The translations under genes and the position numbers were made by a program. The notes under the pieces were generated by a model. That model worked only from the letters and a program-made list of their open reading frames with translations. It searched no databases and was not told where the DNA came from. A stretch of 64,000 nucleotides of DNA from Nocardioides zhouii (GTDB taxonomy: Bacteria; Actinomycetota; Actinomycetes; Propionibacteriales; Nocardioidaceae), in NCBI RefSeq assembly GCF_004137345.1, contig NZ_SDWV01000008.1:62001-126000 (forward strand), read 5' to 3'. Each line of letters starts with the position of its first letter. Within the stretch, counting starts at the first letter, position 1. Shown here piece by piece: positions 32,916 to 41,570 of this stretch.

Positions 32916-33937
32916 AGCAGCCCTGCCGCGGTCATCAGGTCGGTGACCTGCGGGCCGTTGAGGCTGGCCACGTCGACCTCCGGCGGCTCGAGCTCGTCGA
33001 ACGGCTTCACGTCGGGGTTGAGCGTTGCGTCGGGGTTGAGCGGGTACTCCAGGGCGTACGACTCGGCCATCGCCTGCTGCGCCTCGGTGCCGGTGAGCCA
33101 GGTGACGAACTCCTCCGCGGCGGCCTGGTGCTCGCTGCTGGCGAGGATGCCGGCGCCCGAGATGCTGAGGAACGCACCGGGGTCCTGGTTGCCGAAGAAG
33201 TGCAGCGCCGAGCTGTCGGAGTCGGTGCCGTTCTCCTCGCGGTCGCGGTACCAGTAGTAGTGGTAGGCGATGCCGGCGTCGACCTCGCCGGAGTCCACCG
33301 ACTGCATGACGACGAGGTTGTTCTGCACGATGACGCCGTTGTCCTTGAGGCCCTGCAGCCAGGCGGCGGTGGCCTCCTCGCCCTCGAGCTCGAGGACGGC
33401 GGAGACGATCGCCTGGAAGTCCGCGCCGGTGGGGGAGAACGCGACGCGGCCCTTCCACTCGGGGAGCGCGAAGTCGAGGATCGAGCCGGGCATGTCGGCC
33501 TCGGTCATCGAGTCGGTGTTGTACATCGCGACGGTGGAGCGGGCCAGGAAGCCGGTCCACGCGCGGTCGGCGGCGACGTACTGCTCCGGGATGGACGCGG
33601 TGGCGGACTCGGGCAGCTCGGCGAAGAGCCCGGCGTTGTCGACGATGCTCATCGCGGGCGAGTTCTCGGTGAGGAACACGTCGGCGGGGGAGTCCTCACC
33701 CTCCTCGACGATCTGGTTGGCGAACTCCAGGTCCTTGCCGCTGCGCAGCTCGACGTCGAGGCCGGACTCCTCCTCGAACAGCGGGATGATCTCGTCGAGC
33801 AGCTCCGCGTGCTGGGCGTTGTAGATCACCAGGTCGGGCGAGCCGAAGACACCGCAGCCCGTCAGGGTCGAGGCGGTCAGCAGCGTCGCGGCCAGGGTCA
33901 CGCTCAGGCGTGCGGCACGGCGGGGGGAAGTCGTCAC
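32912..33937 (-). CDS. fbpA: Ferric iron ABC transporter substrate-binding lipoprotein
   Basis: A 341-residue extracellular binding protein of the FbpA/FutA class. A signal peptide ends in lipobox STLTGC (Cys28), so it is lipid-anchored. The body has LVIYNAQHAELLDEIIPLFEEESGL, typical of ferric-binding proteins, and the tyrosine-rich iron-ligand strand AYHYYWYR (Tyr225-Tyr230). It is the first gene of a four-gene operon. An iron box overlaps the -10 region, and AAGGAC before the GTG start serves as ribosome site. It should capture Fe3+, free or chelated, for the downstream permease under iron starvation. Confidence 0.94.
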   Translation of the reverse strand: MTTSPRRAARLSVTLAATLLTASTLTGCGVFGSPDLVIYNAQHAELLDEIIPLFEEESGLDVELRSGKDLEFANQIVEEGEDSPADVFLTENSPAMSIVDNAGLFAELPESATASIPEQYVAADRAWTGFLARSTVAMYNTDSMTEADMPGSILDFALPEWKGRVAFSPTGADFQAIVSAVLELEGEEATAAWLQGLKDNGVIVQNNLVVMQSVDSGEVDAGIAYHYYWYRDREENGTDSDSSALHFFGNQDPGAFLSISGAGILASSEHQAAAEEFVTWLTGTEAQQAMAESYALEYPLNPDATLNPDVKPFDELEPPEVDVASLNGPQVTDLMTAAGLL

Positions 33938-33957
33938 AGGGGGCGTCCTTACTTTGC

Positions 33958-33976
33958 TTAGGCTCGCCTAACTCTA
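33958..33976 (-). promoter_or_regulatory. Iron box (IdeR/DtxR/DmdR-type operator)
   Basis: The 19-bp site contains the perfect dyad TTAGGC-TC-GCCTAA and matches 14 of 19 positions of the consensus TTAGGTTAGSCTAACCTAA. It overlaps a minus-strand -10 candidate, TAGAGT, 20-odd bp before the fbpA start, so iron-loaded repressor would block transcription of the whole operon. Confidence 0.88.
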
Positions 33977-34024
33977 GACCGGTGCGCCGGGGGCCGGGTA
34001 ATTGCGTACGTCACATCCGCGGGG

Positions 34025-35337
34025 TCACTCGCCGCCGGCGTCGAGGCCGCTGGTCATGAGGGCGAAGAGGTCCGTCTGGTCGATGACGCCCGTGACCCGA
34101 TCGGCCTGCGGGCCGACTGCCGCGACGCGGATCTGCGTCCCCGTGTGGCTGGAGCGCTGGGGGTCGCCGCCCTCGGCCGAGGAGTAGGCCACGGTCATCG
34201 GCACGCCGTCGGCCGTGACCACGGTGGCGGTCCGCCGGCCGCCCTCGTCGTTGGCCACGATCTGGGTCGAGTGGGCGTGGTCGCCGGTGACGATGACCAG
34301 GGTGTCGGGGTGGGTGCGCTGGTAGTCGAGGGCGACCCTGACGGCCAGGTCGAGCTCCTCGAGCTCGCCGATCGCGCCGCAGATGTCACGCTCATGCTCC
34401 GCTTTGTCGACGCTGGCGCCCTCGACCTGGAGGAAGAACCCGTCCGGGTTGTCGAGCAGCTCGATCGCCGTGGCGGTCATCTGCTGCAGCGTGGGCTCGG
34501 TGCCGCGGTCCTGCGCCGTGCACGACCCTTCCGGCGCGGTCGCCCCGCCCCGTGCGGCGACGAGCGGCGCGTACGCGCGGGTCAGGTGGTTGGGGGCAAA
34601 GAGCCCGAGGAGTGGTCCGTCGGACAGGTCGTTGACGGCGTCGAGGTCCGCAGCCGTGCCGACGGTCCGGTAGCCGTACGTCGAGGTGGCGTAGTCGAGC
34701 AGGGTCTGGGAGCCGTCCTCCAGCAACCGGTCCCAGCGCTCCCTGCCCCCGCCGAGCAGGACGTCGACCTCGTTGTCCACGAGCTGCTCGGCGATCAACC
34801 CCCTGCCGCCGGCCGACTTCCGCGCGCTCGGGCACGCGGCCATCGTGGAGGGGTCCTGGCACGAGCGGGCGTTGACGTGGGCCGCCGCGGCCGCGGGCGT
34901 CGCATCGGTGATGTCGGCCGTCGTGACGTTGCCCGTACGCCGGCCGAGCCGGGCGTACATCTCCAGGACCGTCTCGTGGTCCTCGCCGGGCACGTCCTGG
35001 GCGTTCGACGGCCCCTGCGAGATGCGCCCGACGTAGGCGATCGGAACTCGGGCCCGGCGCCGGGCAGGAGGCCGTACGTCGTCATGGCGCCGGTGGAGGG
35101 CAGCTCGTCCAGCGCGAGCCTGCCCGCGGCGCCGACCGCGTAGTTGCGCGCGGCGGTGATCATCGAGTCGTCCATGCCGTCGCCGATGAGAAGGATGACG
35201 CTCTGCTGTGCCGCCACCACCGGGTCGCTGGTGGCGGGGCGCGCGGGGGCGTCGTCCGGGACGACGGCGCCGATCGTGGCTCCGGCTGCTCCGGCGACGA
35301 GCGCGGTGCCTGCCACCAGGAGGGTGCGGCGGTTCAC
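34025..35337 (-). pseudogene. Alkaline phosphatase, frameshifted and lacking the catalytic-serine segment
   Basis: The 5' part encodes a Tat-type signal ([10 protein letters not shown]) and the start of a PhoA-family alkaline phosphatase with the metal Asp motif LLIGDGM and [13 protein letters not shown]. The 3' part, in another frame, encodes [25 protein letters not shown] through EGASVDKAEHE, VTGDHAHSTQIV and SSHTGTQIRVAAVGP, the normal rest. Near 35042 one base is missing (TTC-CG-ATC). At about 35029/35030, YV joins GRISQ directly, so the expected DSAxTAxAW segment with the phosphorylated serine, some 18 residues, is absent. Two lesions make loss of function very likely. It follows the iron operon divergently upstream of the acyl-CoA dehydrogenase. 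Confidence 0.85.
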
Positions 35338-35392
35338 GGCGGTCCTTCCGTCGGCTGCAGGGGTCGGCAGCCTACGGCGCGGTGTGATCGAG

Positions 35393-35414
35393 GGGGTTAG
35401 CGATCATTAACCCC
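35393..35414. promoter_or_regulatory. Dyad overlapping the -35 region of the acyl-CoA dehydrogenase promoter
   Basis: GGGGTTA-N8-TAACCCC is a perfect 7-bp inverted repeat whose centre reads GCGATCAT. It overlaps the -35 candidate TTAGCG, 18 bp before the -10 TAGAGT (35421-35426). It looks like an operator for a TetR or FadR-like lipid regulator; the regulator is not encoded nearby. Confidence 0.65.
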
Positions 35415-35433
35415 GCCCGCTAGAGTGCGACGC

Positions 35434-36630
35434 ATGACCTTCGAGCTGTCCCCTGAGCACGAGCAGTTCCGTCGCAGCGTCCGTGACTTCGCGGAGGCCG
35501 AGATCGCGCCCCACGCCGCGCAGTGGGACCGTGACCACCACTTCCCGACGGATGTCGTCCAGAAGATGGGCGCCCTCGGGCTGATGGGCCTCACCGCTCC
35601 GGAGGAGTTCGGCGGCGCCGGGATGGCCGGCGAGGACGGCGGGTTCACCTCGCTCTGCCTGGCGATCGAGGAGATCGGTCGCGTCGACCAGTCGATGGGG
35701 ATCACGCTGGAGGCTGCTGTCGGCCTCGGCATCAACCCGATCCTCACCTACGGCACCGATGAGCAGAAGCAGTCGTGGTTGCCCGACCTGGTCGCCGGTG
35801 ACAAGGTCGCCGGCTTCGGGCTGACCGAGCCGGGCGCCGGCTCCGACGCGGGCGCGACGAAGACGAAGGCCGTCCTCGAAGGCGGCGAGTGGGTCGTCAA
35901 CGGCTCGAAGCAGTTCATCACCAACTCCGGCTCGTCGATCACTTCGTTGGTCACCGTCACCGCGCGCACCGGCGACCGGGGGGACGGCCGGCCCGAGCTG
36001 TCGACCATCATCATCCCGTCCGGTACTCCCGGCTTCGTCGCCGAGAAGGCGTACGACAAGCTCGGCTGGCACGCCTCCGACACCCACCCGCTGTCCTTCG
36101 CCGACGCGCGCGTGCCCGAGGCGAACCTGCTCGGCGAGCGGGGTCGCGGCTACGCGCAGTTCCTCGCCACCCTCGACGACGGTCGCGTCGCGATCGCCGC
36201 CCTCGCGGTCGGCTGCATCCAGGCCTGCCTCGACATGTCATTGCAGTACGCCGGCGAGCGCCAGACCTTCGGCGGCCCGATCGGTCGCAAGCAGGGGCTC
36301 GCCTTCCAGATCTCCGACCTCCAGGTCATGCTCGACGCCTCGCGCCTGCTGACCTACAAGGCCGCGGCGATGAAGGACGCGATGGACGCCGGCTCGAACG
36401 TCTCCATGGGCGCGTTCAAGCAGGCCGCCGCCGTCGCCAAGCTCTACGCCACGGAGTCCGCCGTGACGGCGACCCGGATCGCGACCCAGGTCTTCGGCGG
36501 CTACGGCTTCATGGAGGAGTACCCGGTCGTCCGGTTCTACCGCGACGCCAAGGTCCTCGAGATCGGCGAGGGCACCTCCGAGGTCCAGCGGATGCTCATC
36601 GCGCGGGGGCTCGGCCTTCCGGTCGAGTGA
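35434..36630 (+). CDS. Acyl-CoA dehydrogenase
   Basis: A 398-residue FAD-dependent acyl-CoA dehydrogenase, catalysing the first step of beta-oxidation or branched-acyl degradation. Signatures are FGLTEPGAGSDAGATKTKA (ACADS_1 region), the substrate-binding DDGRVAIAALAVG, and near the C-terminus QVFGGYGFMEEYPVVRFYRDAKVLEIGEGTSEVQRMLIAR, where the catalytic Glu lies in the EGTSEVQ context or nearby as in short-chain members. The ATG follows TAGAGT by 7 nt, so the mRNA is probably leaderless; an upstream GTG (35425) would lie inside that spacing. An operator-like dyad overlaps its promoter. Chain-length preference is not clear. Confidence 0.94.
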   Translation: MTFELSPEHEQFRRSVRDFAEAEIAPHAAQWDRDHHFPTDVVQKMGALGLMGLTAPEEFGGAGMAGEDGGFTSLCLAIEEIGRVDQSMGITLEAAVGLGINPILTYGTDEQKQSWLPDLVAGDKVAGFGLTEPGAGSDAGATKTKAVLEGGEWVVNGSKQFITNSGSSITSLVTVTARTGDRGDGRPELSTIIIPSGTPGFVAEKAYDKLGWHASDTHPLSFADARVPEANLLGERGRGYAQFLATLDDGRVAIAALAVGCIQACLDMSLQYAGERQTFGGPIGRKQGLAFQISDLQVMLDASRLLTYKAAAMKDAMDAGSNVSMGAFKQAAAVAKLYATESAVTATRIATQVFGGYGFMEEYPVVRFYRDAKVLEIGEGTSEVQRMLIARGLGLPVE

Positions 36631-36639
36631 CCTGCCGGC

Positions 36640-37338
36640 TCAGGTCGGAGCGATCCGACCCTCGTAGTAGTCGCAGTGCCGGCGGAAGCCGCAGGCCGAC
36701 AGGTCGTCCGCCAGGTCCTGGTGGCCTGCTCGCTGGGCGACCACGATCGCTACGCAGCCCAGCTCGGGCGCCCGGGTGAGAGCGGCCGGTAGGGCGGCGA
36801 CGTCCTTCACTGTCGGCAGGAACAGGATCGGGCCCGGAGGCGCGTAGACCGGCGGTGCTCCGACGGTGACGGCATCGGCTCCGGGCAACGCCACGTCGAT
36901 GCCGGACTGCCCTCCACCGGAGCCTGGCAGCTCGCGCAACCACCACGACTCGGCCACGTTGAGGCCGACCCGGGTCGCGTGCTCGGCCCGCTCGGCGTCG
37001 TACGTCGGGCACACCAGCCGTACGGCGTCTCCCGGACAGGCGTCGGCGAACGCGTCCCAGAGGTGCTGCCACTCGGACGCCGGTGCGGCCCCCTCGACCG
37101 CCGCGTCGTCGACCAGCCAGCCGTCGCCCCGCGGAGCGGCGAGGAGGACCGAGCCCGCTGTGCGGAAGCCACGAGCCCCGGCGGACAGGAGGTGGTCGAG
37201 GTGGTCCCGGTGACGGTCGAGCGCGTCGGGTGCTGGTCGCCAGAACGCCGGCGCGTGCGGGACGAGCGCCTGCCGACGCCGCGCCAGGACGTCGAGCGCC
37301 CACTCCAGGTCGTCGTGCGTGAGGGCCGAAGGAGCCAT
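36640..37338 (-). CDS. Uncharacterised GNAT-like protein
   Basis: A 232-residue soluble protein. The N-terminal half (ALTHDDLEWALDVLARRRQALVPHAPAFWRP, then RTAGSVLLAAPRGDGWLVDDAAV) and the C-terminal strand-helix pattern (LGCVAIVVAQRAGHQDLADDLSACGFRRHCDYYEGRI) look like an acetyltransferase (GNAT) arrangement, but the canonical acetyl-CoA loop Q/RxxGxG/A is only weakly represented. I therefore leave the activity open. The ATG has a GAAGGAG ribosome site. It converges on the acyl-CoA dehydrogenase (9-bp gap, a small GACCTG/CAGGTC hairpin between them) and is divergent from the sensor kinase gene. Confidence 0.6.
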   Translation of the reverse strand: MAPSALTHDDLEWALDVLARRRQALVPHAPAFWRPAPDALDRHRDHLDHLLSAGARGFRTAGSVLLAAPRGDGWLVDDAAVEGAAPASEWQHLWDAFADACPGDAVRLVCPTYDAERAEHATRVGLNVAESWWLRELPGSGGGQSGIDVALPGADAVTVGAPPVYAPPGPILFLPTVKDVAALPAALTRAPELGCVAIVVAQRAGHQDLADDLSACGFRRHCDYYEGRIAPT

Positions 37339-37422
37339 GCCCCGAGAGTAGAGCGGCGCTGACTCCGCATCTCCGCCTCCCGACGGATCCGGGGAGAGCC
37401 GAAGGCATCTACCCTCGCCAGC

Positions 37423-38757
37423 ATGCCCCGTCCGACCGCACGCCTGCTGGAGTGGTTCGGCGTGGACGACACGTGGGAGCGCCCGCGGCCCGCGATCGGG
37501 CGGCAGGACGTCGTGCTCGCCGCCAGCGTCGAGGCGGTCAGCCTGCTCGCCCTCGAGCTGGTGCGCAGCTCCGGCGGCCTCGAGCACACCGACGGGCCGG
37601 CATGGGTCCAGTGGCTGGCGGTCTCGTCGGGGGCGGTCCTCCTGCTCGGCCGTCGGAGGTGGCCGCTGGCGGTCGCGAGCCTCGCCGCCGTGCACATGTT
37701 CGTGGCGGGCGTCACCATGCCCGAGGTGATGGGGCAGGTGTCGCTGCAGATCGTCTACTTCGTGGCCCTCCTGAGTGGCGTCGCGTGGGCGCGCGACCGG
37801 CGCGCGATGGCAATCGTCGTGGGCACGATCGTGCTCTTCATGTTCGCCTGGATCACTTGGCAGTTCGCGCTGGGCTCGACGGTGCAGGAGTGGCTCGACG
37901 ACGAGGAATTCACCGGGCGCACCGGGATCTTCCCGCCGATCCCGGCGGCGATCGCGATCACCCTGCTGATCAACGTCATCTACTTCGGTGGCGCGATCGC
38001 CGGCGGCGGGGTCTCGTGGCGTGCGGCCCGACAGCGCGACCGGCTCCAGGCCCAGGCGGTCACCATCGCCGCCCAGGCGGGCCGGCTGCGTGAGCAGGCG
38101 GTCGTGGACGAGCGCCTCCGCATCGCCCGCGACCTGCACGACGTGGTTGCGCACGGTGTGTCCGCGATGGGCATCCAGGCGGGTGCGGCACGACGCGTCC
38201 TCGACCGCGATCCCGACGCCGCGCGTACGGCCCTCTCCCACGTCGAGGAGGCCTCGCGCGACGCGGTCACCCAGATGCGCCGCCTGCTCGGCACGCTCCG
38301 CGAGGGCGGTGGCGAGGGCGCGGAGGAGAGCGGCACGCGTACGACCGACGCCGGGGTCAGCGACCTCCCGGGCCTCGTGGCCGAGGTCGACGGTCAGGGC
38401 CTGGTCGTGAACCTCGCCGTCGTCGAGGAGCAGGACGGCGCGGCCGCGCGCCTGCCGCGAGGCATCGGGCTCGCGGTGTTCCGCACCGTCCAGGAGGCCC
38501 TCACCAACGTCCGTCGCCACTCGACCGCCGACACCGTGTCGGTCGTGGTCCGCGTCGACGAGTCGCAGCCAGGTGGCTACGCCGAGGTCGAGGTCGTCGA
38601 CAACGGACGCTCGCGCCGTGGCACCTCCGGCAGCGGACTGGGCCAGCTCGGGATCCGCGAGCGCGCGGCCACCCACGACGGACAGGTCGACATCGGGCCC
38701 CGGGTGACCGGTGGCTACCGGGTGCGCGTGCGCTACCCGCTCGGGGCGGGCGCATGA
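37423..38757 (+). CDS. Two-component sensor histidine kinase (NarL-type partner, HisKA_3)
   Basis: A 444-residue membrane kinase. The sensor part (about 28-195) has five to six transmembrane helices with short loops, so it probably senses the membrane or a membrane-soluble signal. The dimerisation/phosphoacceptor helix is ERLRIARDLHDVVAHGVSAM (His239), followed by a HATPase domain (QEALTNVRRHS as N box, VVDNG and GLGQLGIRERAA). This is the DesK/NarX-type family. The response regulator overlaps its end by 4 nt, and an ABC-2 exporter follows; such sets commonly respond to cell-envelope-active compounds. The ATG follows TACCCT by 7 nt (leaderless). Confidence 0.94.
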   Translation: MPRPTARLLEWFGVDDTWERPRPAIGRQDVVLAASVEAVSLLALELVRSSGGLEHTDGPAWVQWLAVSSGAVLLLGRRRWPLAVASLAAVHMFVAGVTMPEVMGQVSLQIVYFVALLSGVAWARDRRAMAIVVGTIVLFMFAWITWQFALGSTVQEWLDDEEFTGRTGIFPPIPAAIAITLLINVIYFGGAIAGGGVSWRAARQRDRLQAQAVTIAAQAGRLREQAVVDERLRIARDLHDVVAHGVSAMGIQAGAARRVLDRDPDAARTALSHVEEASRDAVTQMRRLLGTLREGGGEGAEESGTRTTDAGVSDLPGLVAEVDGQGLVVNLAVVEEQDGAAARLPRGIGLAVFRTVQEALTNVRRHSTADTVSVVVRVDESQPGGYAEVEVVDNGRSRRGTSGSGLGQLGIRERAATHDGQVDIGPRVTGGYRVRVRYPLGAGA

Positions 38758-39440
38758 CGGACCCGTCGGAGCTGAAGCCGCTGCGGGTGCTGCTGGTCGA
38801 CGACCACGCCATGGTGCGCTCCGGCTTCGCCATGGTGCTCTCGGTCGAGGACGACATCGAGGTCGTGGGCGAGGCCGCCGACGGCCTCCAGGCGATCGAG
38901 CAGGCGCGTGCCACCCGACCCGACGTCGTGCTGATGGACGTCCAGATGCCCCGCATGGACGGCATCGAGGCCACCCGCCACCTCGTCGCCGACGACCTCG
39001 GGCGCGTCGTCATCGTCACCACCTTCGACCGCGACGACTACCTCTTCGACGCCCTGCAGGCAGGCGCCAGCGGCTTCCTGCTGAAGAACGCCGGCCCGGA
39101 GCAGCTCCTCGACGCCGTACGCGCCGCCGGACGCGGCCACGCGCTCCTGGCCCCCGAGGTGACCCGTCGCGTCATCGGCCGGATGTCCGCGGGGAGCGAG
39201 GCCCGCGCGGACCGCCCGGAGCCCGCCGCTCTCGCACACCTCACCGCCCGCGAGCGGGAGGTGCTGGTCCTGCTCGGCCGCGGCCTCTCCAACGCCGAGG
39301 TCGCTGCGGAGCTCGTGCTCGGCGAGGCGACGGTCAAGACCCACGTGTCCAACGTGCTCGCCAAGCTGCACCTGCGCGACCGCGTGCAGGCCGTGATCTT
39401 CGCCTACGAGGCCGGCCTCATCCTCCCGACGGAGGAGTGA
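38754..39440 (+). CDS. NarL/LuxR-type response regulator
   Basis: A 228-residue response regulator. Receiver domain: acidic pair VDDH (16-17), phosphorylated Asp62 in LMDVQMPRMDG, switch Thr in VTTFD and Lys in FLLKNAGP. The C-terminal LuxR helix-turn-helix is LTAREREVLVLLGRGLSNAEVAAELVLGEATVKTHVSNVLAKLHLRDR. It overlaps the kinase gene by ATGA and is 52 bp before the ABC ATPase gene, which has its own -10 box. It probably activates that exporter when the kinase is stimulated. Confidence 0.95.
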   Translation: MTDPSELKPLRVLLVDDHAMVRSGFAMVLSVEDDIEVVGEAADGLQAIEQARATRPDVVLMDVQMPRMDGIEATRHLVADDLGRVVIVTTFDRDDYLFDALQAGASGFLLKNAGPEQLLDAVRAAGRGHALLAPEVTRRVIGRMSAGSEARADRPEPAALAHLTAREREVLVLLGRGLSNAEVAAELVLGEATVKTHVSNVLAKLHLRDRVQAVIFAYEAGLILPTEE

Positions 39441-39492
39441 ATCACCGGCGCGACGGATCCGCTCAAGGCGCGAGCCGCCTAGCGTCGGTCAC

Positions 39493-40374
39493 ATGCTGGA
39501 GATCCGGGAGCTGACCAGGCGGTTCGGTGCCGACACCGCCGTCGACCGCGTGTCGTTCGAGGTGCCGGCCGGTCAGATGACCGGCTTCGTGGGCGCCAAC
39601 GGCGCGGGCAAGACCACGACCATGCGGATGGTCATGGGCGTGCTGGGCATCGACGAGGGCGAGGTGCACTGGCAGGGCAGCCCCATCACCCGGCTGGACC
39701 GGCGCACCTTCGGCTACATGCCGGAGGAGCGCGGGCTCTACCCGAAGCAGCCGATCCTCGACCAGCTCGTGTACGTCGCCCAGCTCAAGGGCATGAGCAG
39801 GGTCGAGGCCCGCCGCCAGGTGCAGGAGCTGCTCGAGAGGTTCGGGCTGGGGGAGCGGACCAAGGACCACCTCGAGAAGCTCTCGCTCGGTAATCAGCAG
39901 CGGGTGCAGATCATCGCCTCCGTGCTGCCGAAGCCGGCCGCGCTGGTCCTCGACGAGCCGTTCTCCGGCCTCGACCCGCTGGCCGTGGACTCGATGGTCG
40001 ACCTGTTGCGGGAGTACACCCGCGACGGGATCCCGGTCCTCTTCTCCAGCCACCAGCTCGACCTGGTCGAGCGCCTGTGCGACCGCCTGGTCGTGCTGGC
40101 CCACGGACGCCGGGTCGCCGCCGGGACGGTGTCGGAGCTGCGCGGCGCGGGGGTGCCGCGCTTCCGACTCGTCCTCGGCGGCGATGCCGGTTGGGTGCGT
40201 GACCAGAGCGGCCTCGACGTCCTCGACCTCGACGGCACGACAGCTCTGGTCGAGGTCCACACCGACGGTGCCGAGCAGCACCTGATCGCCGAGGCCACGC
40301 GCCGCGGCGACGTCCACGAGTTCGTCCGGGTCCGCCCGGCGCTCAGCGAGATCTACCGGGAGGCCACAGCATGA
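39493..40374 (+). CDS. ABC-2 type exporter ATP-binding protein
   Basis: A 293-residue ATPase (NatA-like, with a C-terminal DUF4162-type region). Walker A GANGAGKTT (about 36-44), Walker B ALVLDEP, D-loop SGLDPLAVD and switch His in FSSHQLD are clear. The signature reads LSLGNQQRV rather than LSGGQ, the variant typical of this subfamily. The ATG follows TAGCGT by 7 nt. It overlaps the permease by 4 nt. Together with the upstream two-component system it forms a probable stress- or drug-responsive export module. Confidence 0.94.
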   Translation: MLEIRELTRRFGADTAVDRVSFEVPAGQMTGFVGANGAGKTTTMRMVMGVLGIDEGEVHWQGSPITRLDRRTFGYMPEERGLYPKQPILDQLVYVAQLKGMSRVEARRQVQELLERFGLGERTKDHLEKLSLGNQQRVQIIASVLPKPAALVLDEPFSGLDPLAVDSMVDLLREYTRDGIPVLFSSHQLDLVERLCDRLVVLAHGRRVAAGTVSELRGAGVPRFRLVLGGDAGWVRDQSGLDVLDLDGTTALVEVHTDGAEQHLIAEATRRGDVHEFVRVRPALSEIYREATA

Positions 40375-41564
40375 GCACCCACTCCGACCGCACCGAGGGC
40401 ACCGAGCCCGCCTGGGTGCTGGTCACGCGCCGCGAGGTCGTGTCCCGCATCACCGACAAGTCCTTCCTCCTCGGCACCGTGCTGATGGTCGTGCTGCTGG
40501 TCGGCTTCATCGGGTTCAGCGCCTGGCAGGACGAGAAGACCGAGACGGTCACCCTCGGCGCCACCCCCGACGCCGTCGCCATGGCGTCAGCGATCGTCGA
40601 CGGTGCGCCCGAGGTCGACGACCAGGTGAAGGTCACGCTGGTCGAGCTCGACGACGACGCCGCCGCCGAGGCCGCGCTCCACGAGGACGAGGTCGACGCC
40701 TGGCTGCACCCGGTGGACGGCGGCTGGGAGCTGACGTCGGAGTCGAGCGAGCAGGACGCGCTGACCGACGTCGCGCGCACCGTCGTACGCCAGCAGGTTC
40801 TCGCGGACAACGCCGCGGGCGCCGGCACCACGGTCGAGCAGCTCGAGGCCGGCAGTGCCGTGTCCACCGCCTTCCTGCGCGGCGACGCCGAGAAGGCCGC
40901 CGTGGCGGAGGCGGTCGGGTTCGTCTTCGTGTTCCTGTTCTACTTCGCGGCCCTGATCTTCGGCATGCAGCTGGCCTCGTCGGTGATCGAGGAGAAGCAG
41001 AGCCGGATCGTGGAGATCATCGCCGCCGCGATCCCGCTGCGGCACCTGCTCGCCGGCAAGGTGCTCGGCAACACGGCGCTGGCGCTGATCCAGCTGCTGG
41101 TCTACCTCGTGGTCGGCCTCGTCGGGTTGTCGTTCACGTCGTACAAGTCGTACGTCCCGGCTCTGTCCGGACCGACGGCCTGGTTCATCGGCTTCTTCCT
41201 CGCCGGCTTCATCGCGCTCGCCTGCCTCTGGGCGGTGGCCGGCTCGCTGGCCTCGCGCACCGAGGACCTGCAGGCGACGTCGACGCCGCTGACGATGCTC
41301 ATGCTCGTCATGTTCTTCGGCGGGCTTTCGCTCGACGGCCGCAGCCAGGTCATCGCGTCGTTCATCCCGCCGGTCTCCGCCGTCGTGATGCCGAAGCGGA
41401 TCCTCGCCGGTGGCGTGGAGTGGTGGGAGCCGCTGGTCGCGCTCGGGCTGCTGGCCGTGTTCGCCGCCGTCACCGTGGCAGTGGGGGAGCGCCTCTACCG
41501 CCGCGCGCTGCTCCAGACCGGTGGCCGGGTGGGCCTGCGCCAGGCGTGGTCCGCCGCGGAGTGA
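40371..41564 (+). CDS. ABC-2 type exporter permease (NatB-like)
   Basis: A 397-residue permease. One transmembrane helix near the N-terminus (about 29-46), a large extracytoplasmic domain (about 50-175, rich in Asp/Glu), then five or six helices (FVFLFYFAALIFGMQLA; AALIQLLVYLVVGLVGLSF; WFIGFFLAGFIALACLW; and others). The segment VIEEKQSRIVEIIAAAIPLRHLLAGKVLG is the typical ABC-2 coupling region. It pairs with the ATPase encoded just upstream (ATGA overlap). NatAB-like exporters remove sodium, antibiotics or lantibiotics; the cargo is not evident. It ends 6 bp from the convergent VTT-like gene. Confidence 0.92.
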   Translation: MSTHSDRTEGTEPAWVLVTRREVVSRITDKSFLLGTVLMVVLLVGFIGFSAWQDEKTETVTLGATPDAVAMASAIVDGAPEVDDQVKVTLVELDDDAAAEAALHEDEVDAWLHPVDGGWELTSESSEQDALTDVARTVVRQQVLADNAAGAGTTVEQLEAGSAVSTAFLRGDAEKAAVAEAVGFVFVFLFYFAALIFGMQLASSVIEEKQSRIVEIIAAAIPLRHLLAGKVLGNTALALIQLLVYLVVGLVGLSFTSYKSYVPALSGPTAWFIGFFLAGFIALACLWAVAGSLASRTEDLQATSTPLTMLMLVMFFGGLSLDGRSQVIASFIPPVSAVVMPKRILAGGVEWWEPLVALGLLAVFAAVTVAVGERLYRRALLQTGGRVGLRQAWSAAE

Positions 41565-41570
41565 CGCCGC

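Noticed and set aside
36629..36646. Small GACCTG/CAGGTC hairpin between the acyl-CoA dehydrogenase and the GNAT-like gene
   Set aside because: Only 6 bp, overlapping a stop codon and without a U-run; too weak to call as a terminator.
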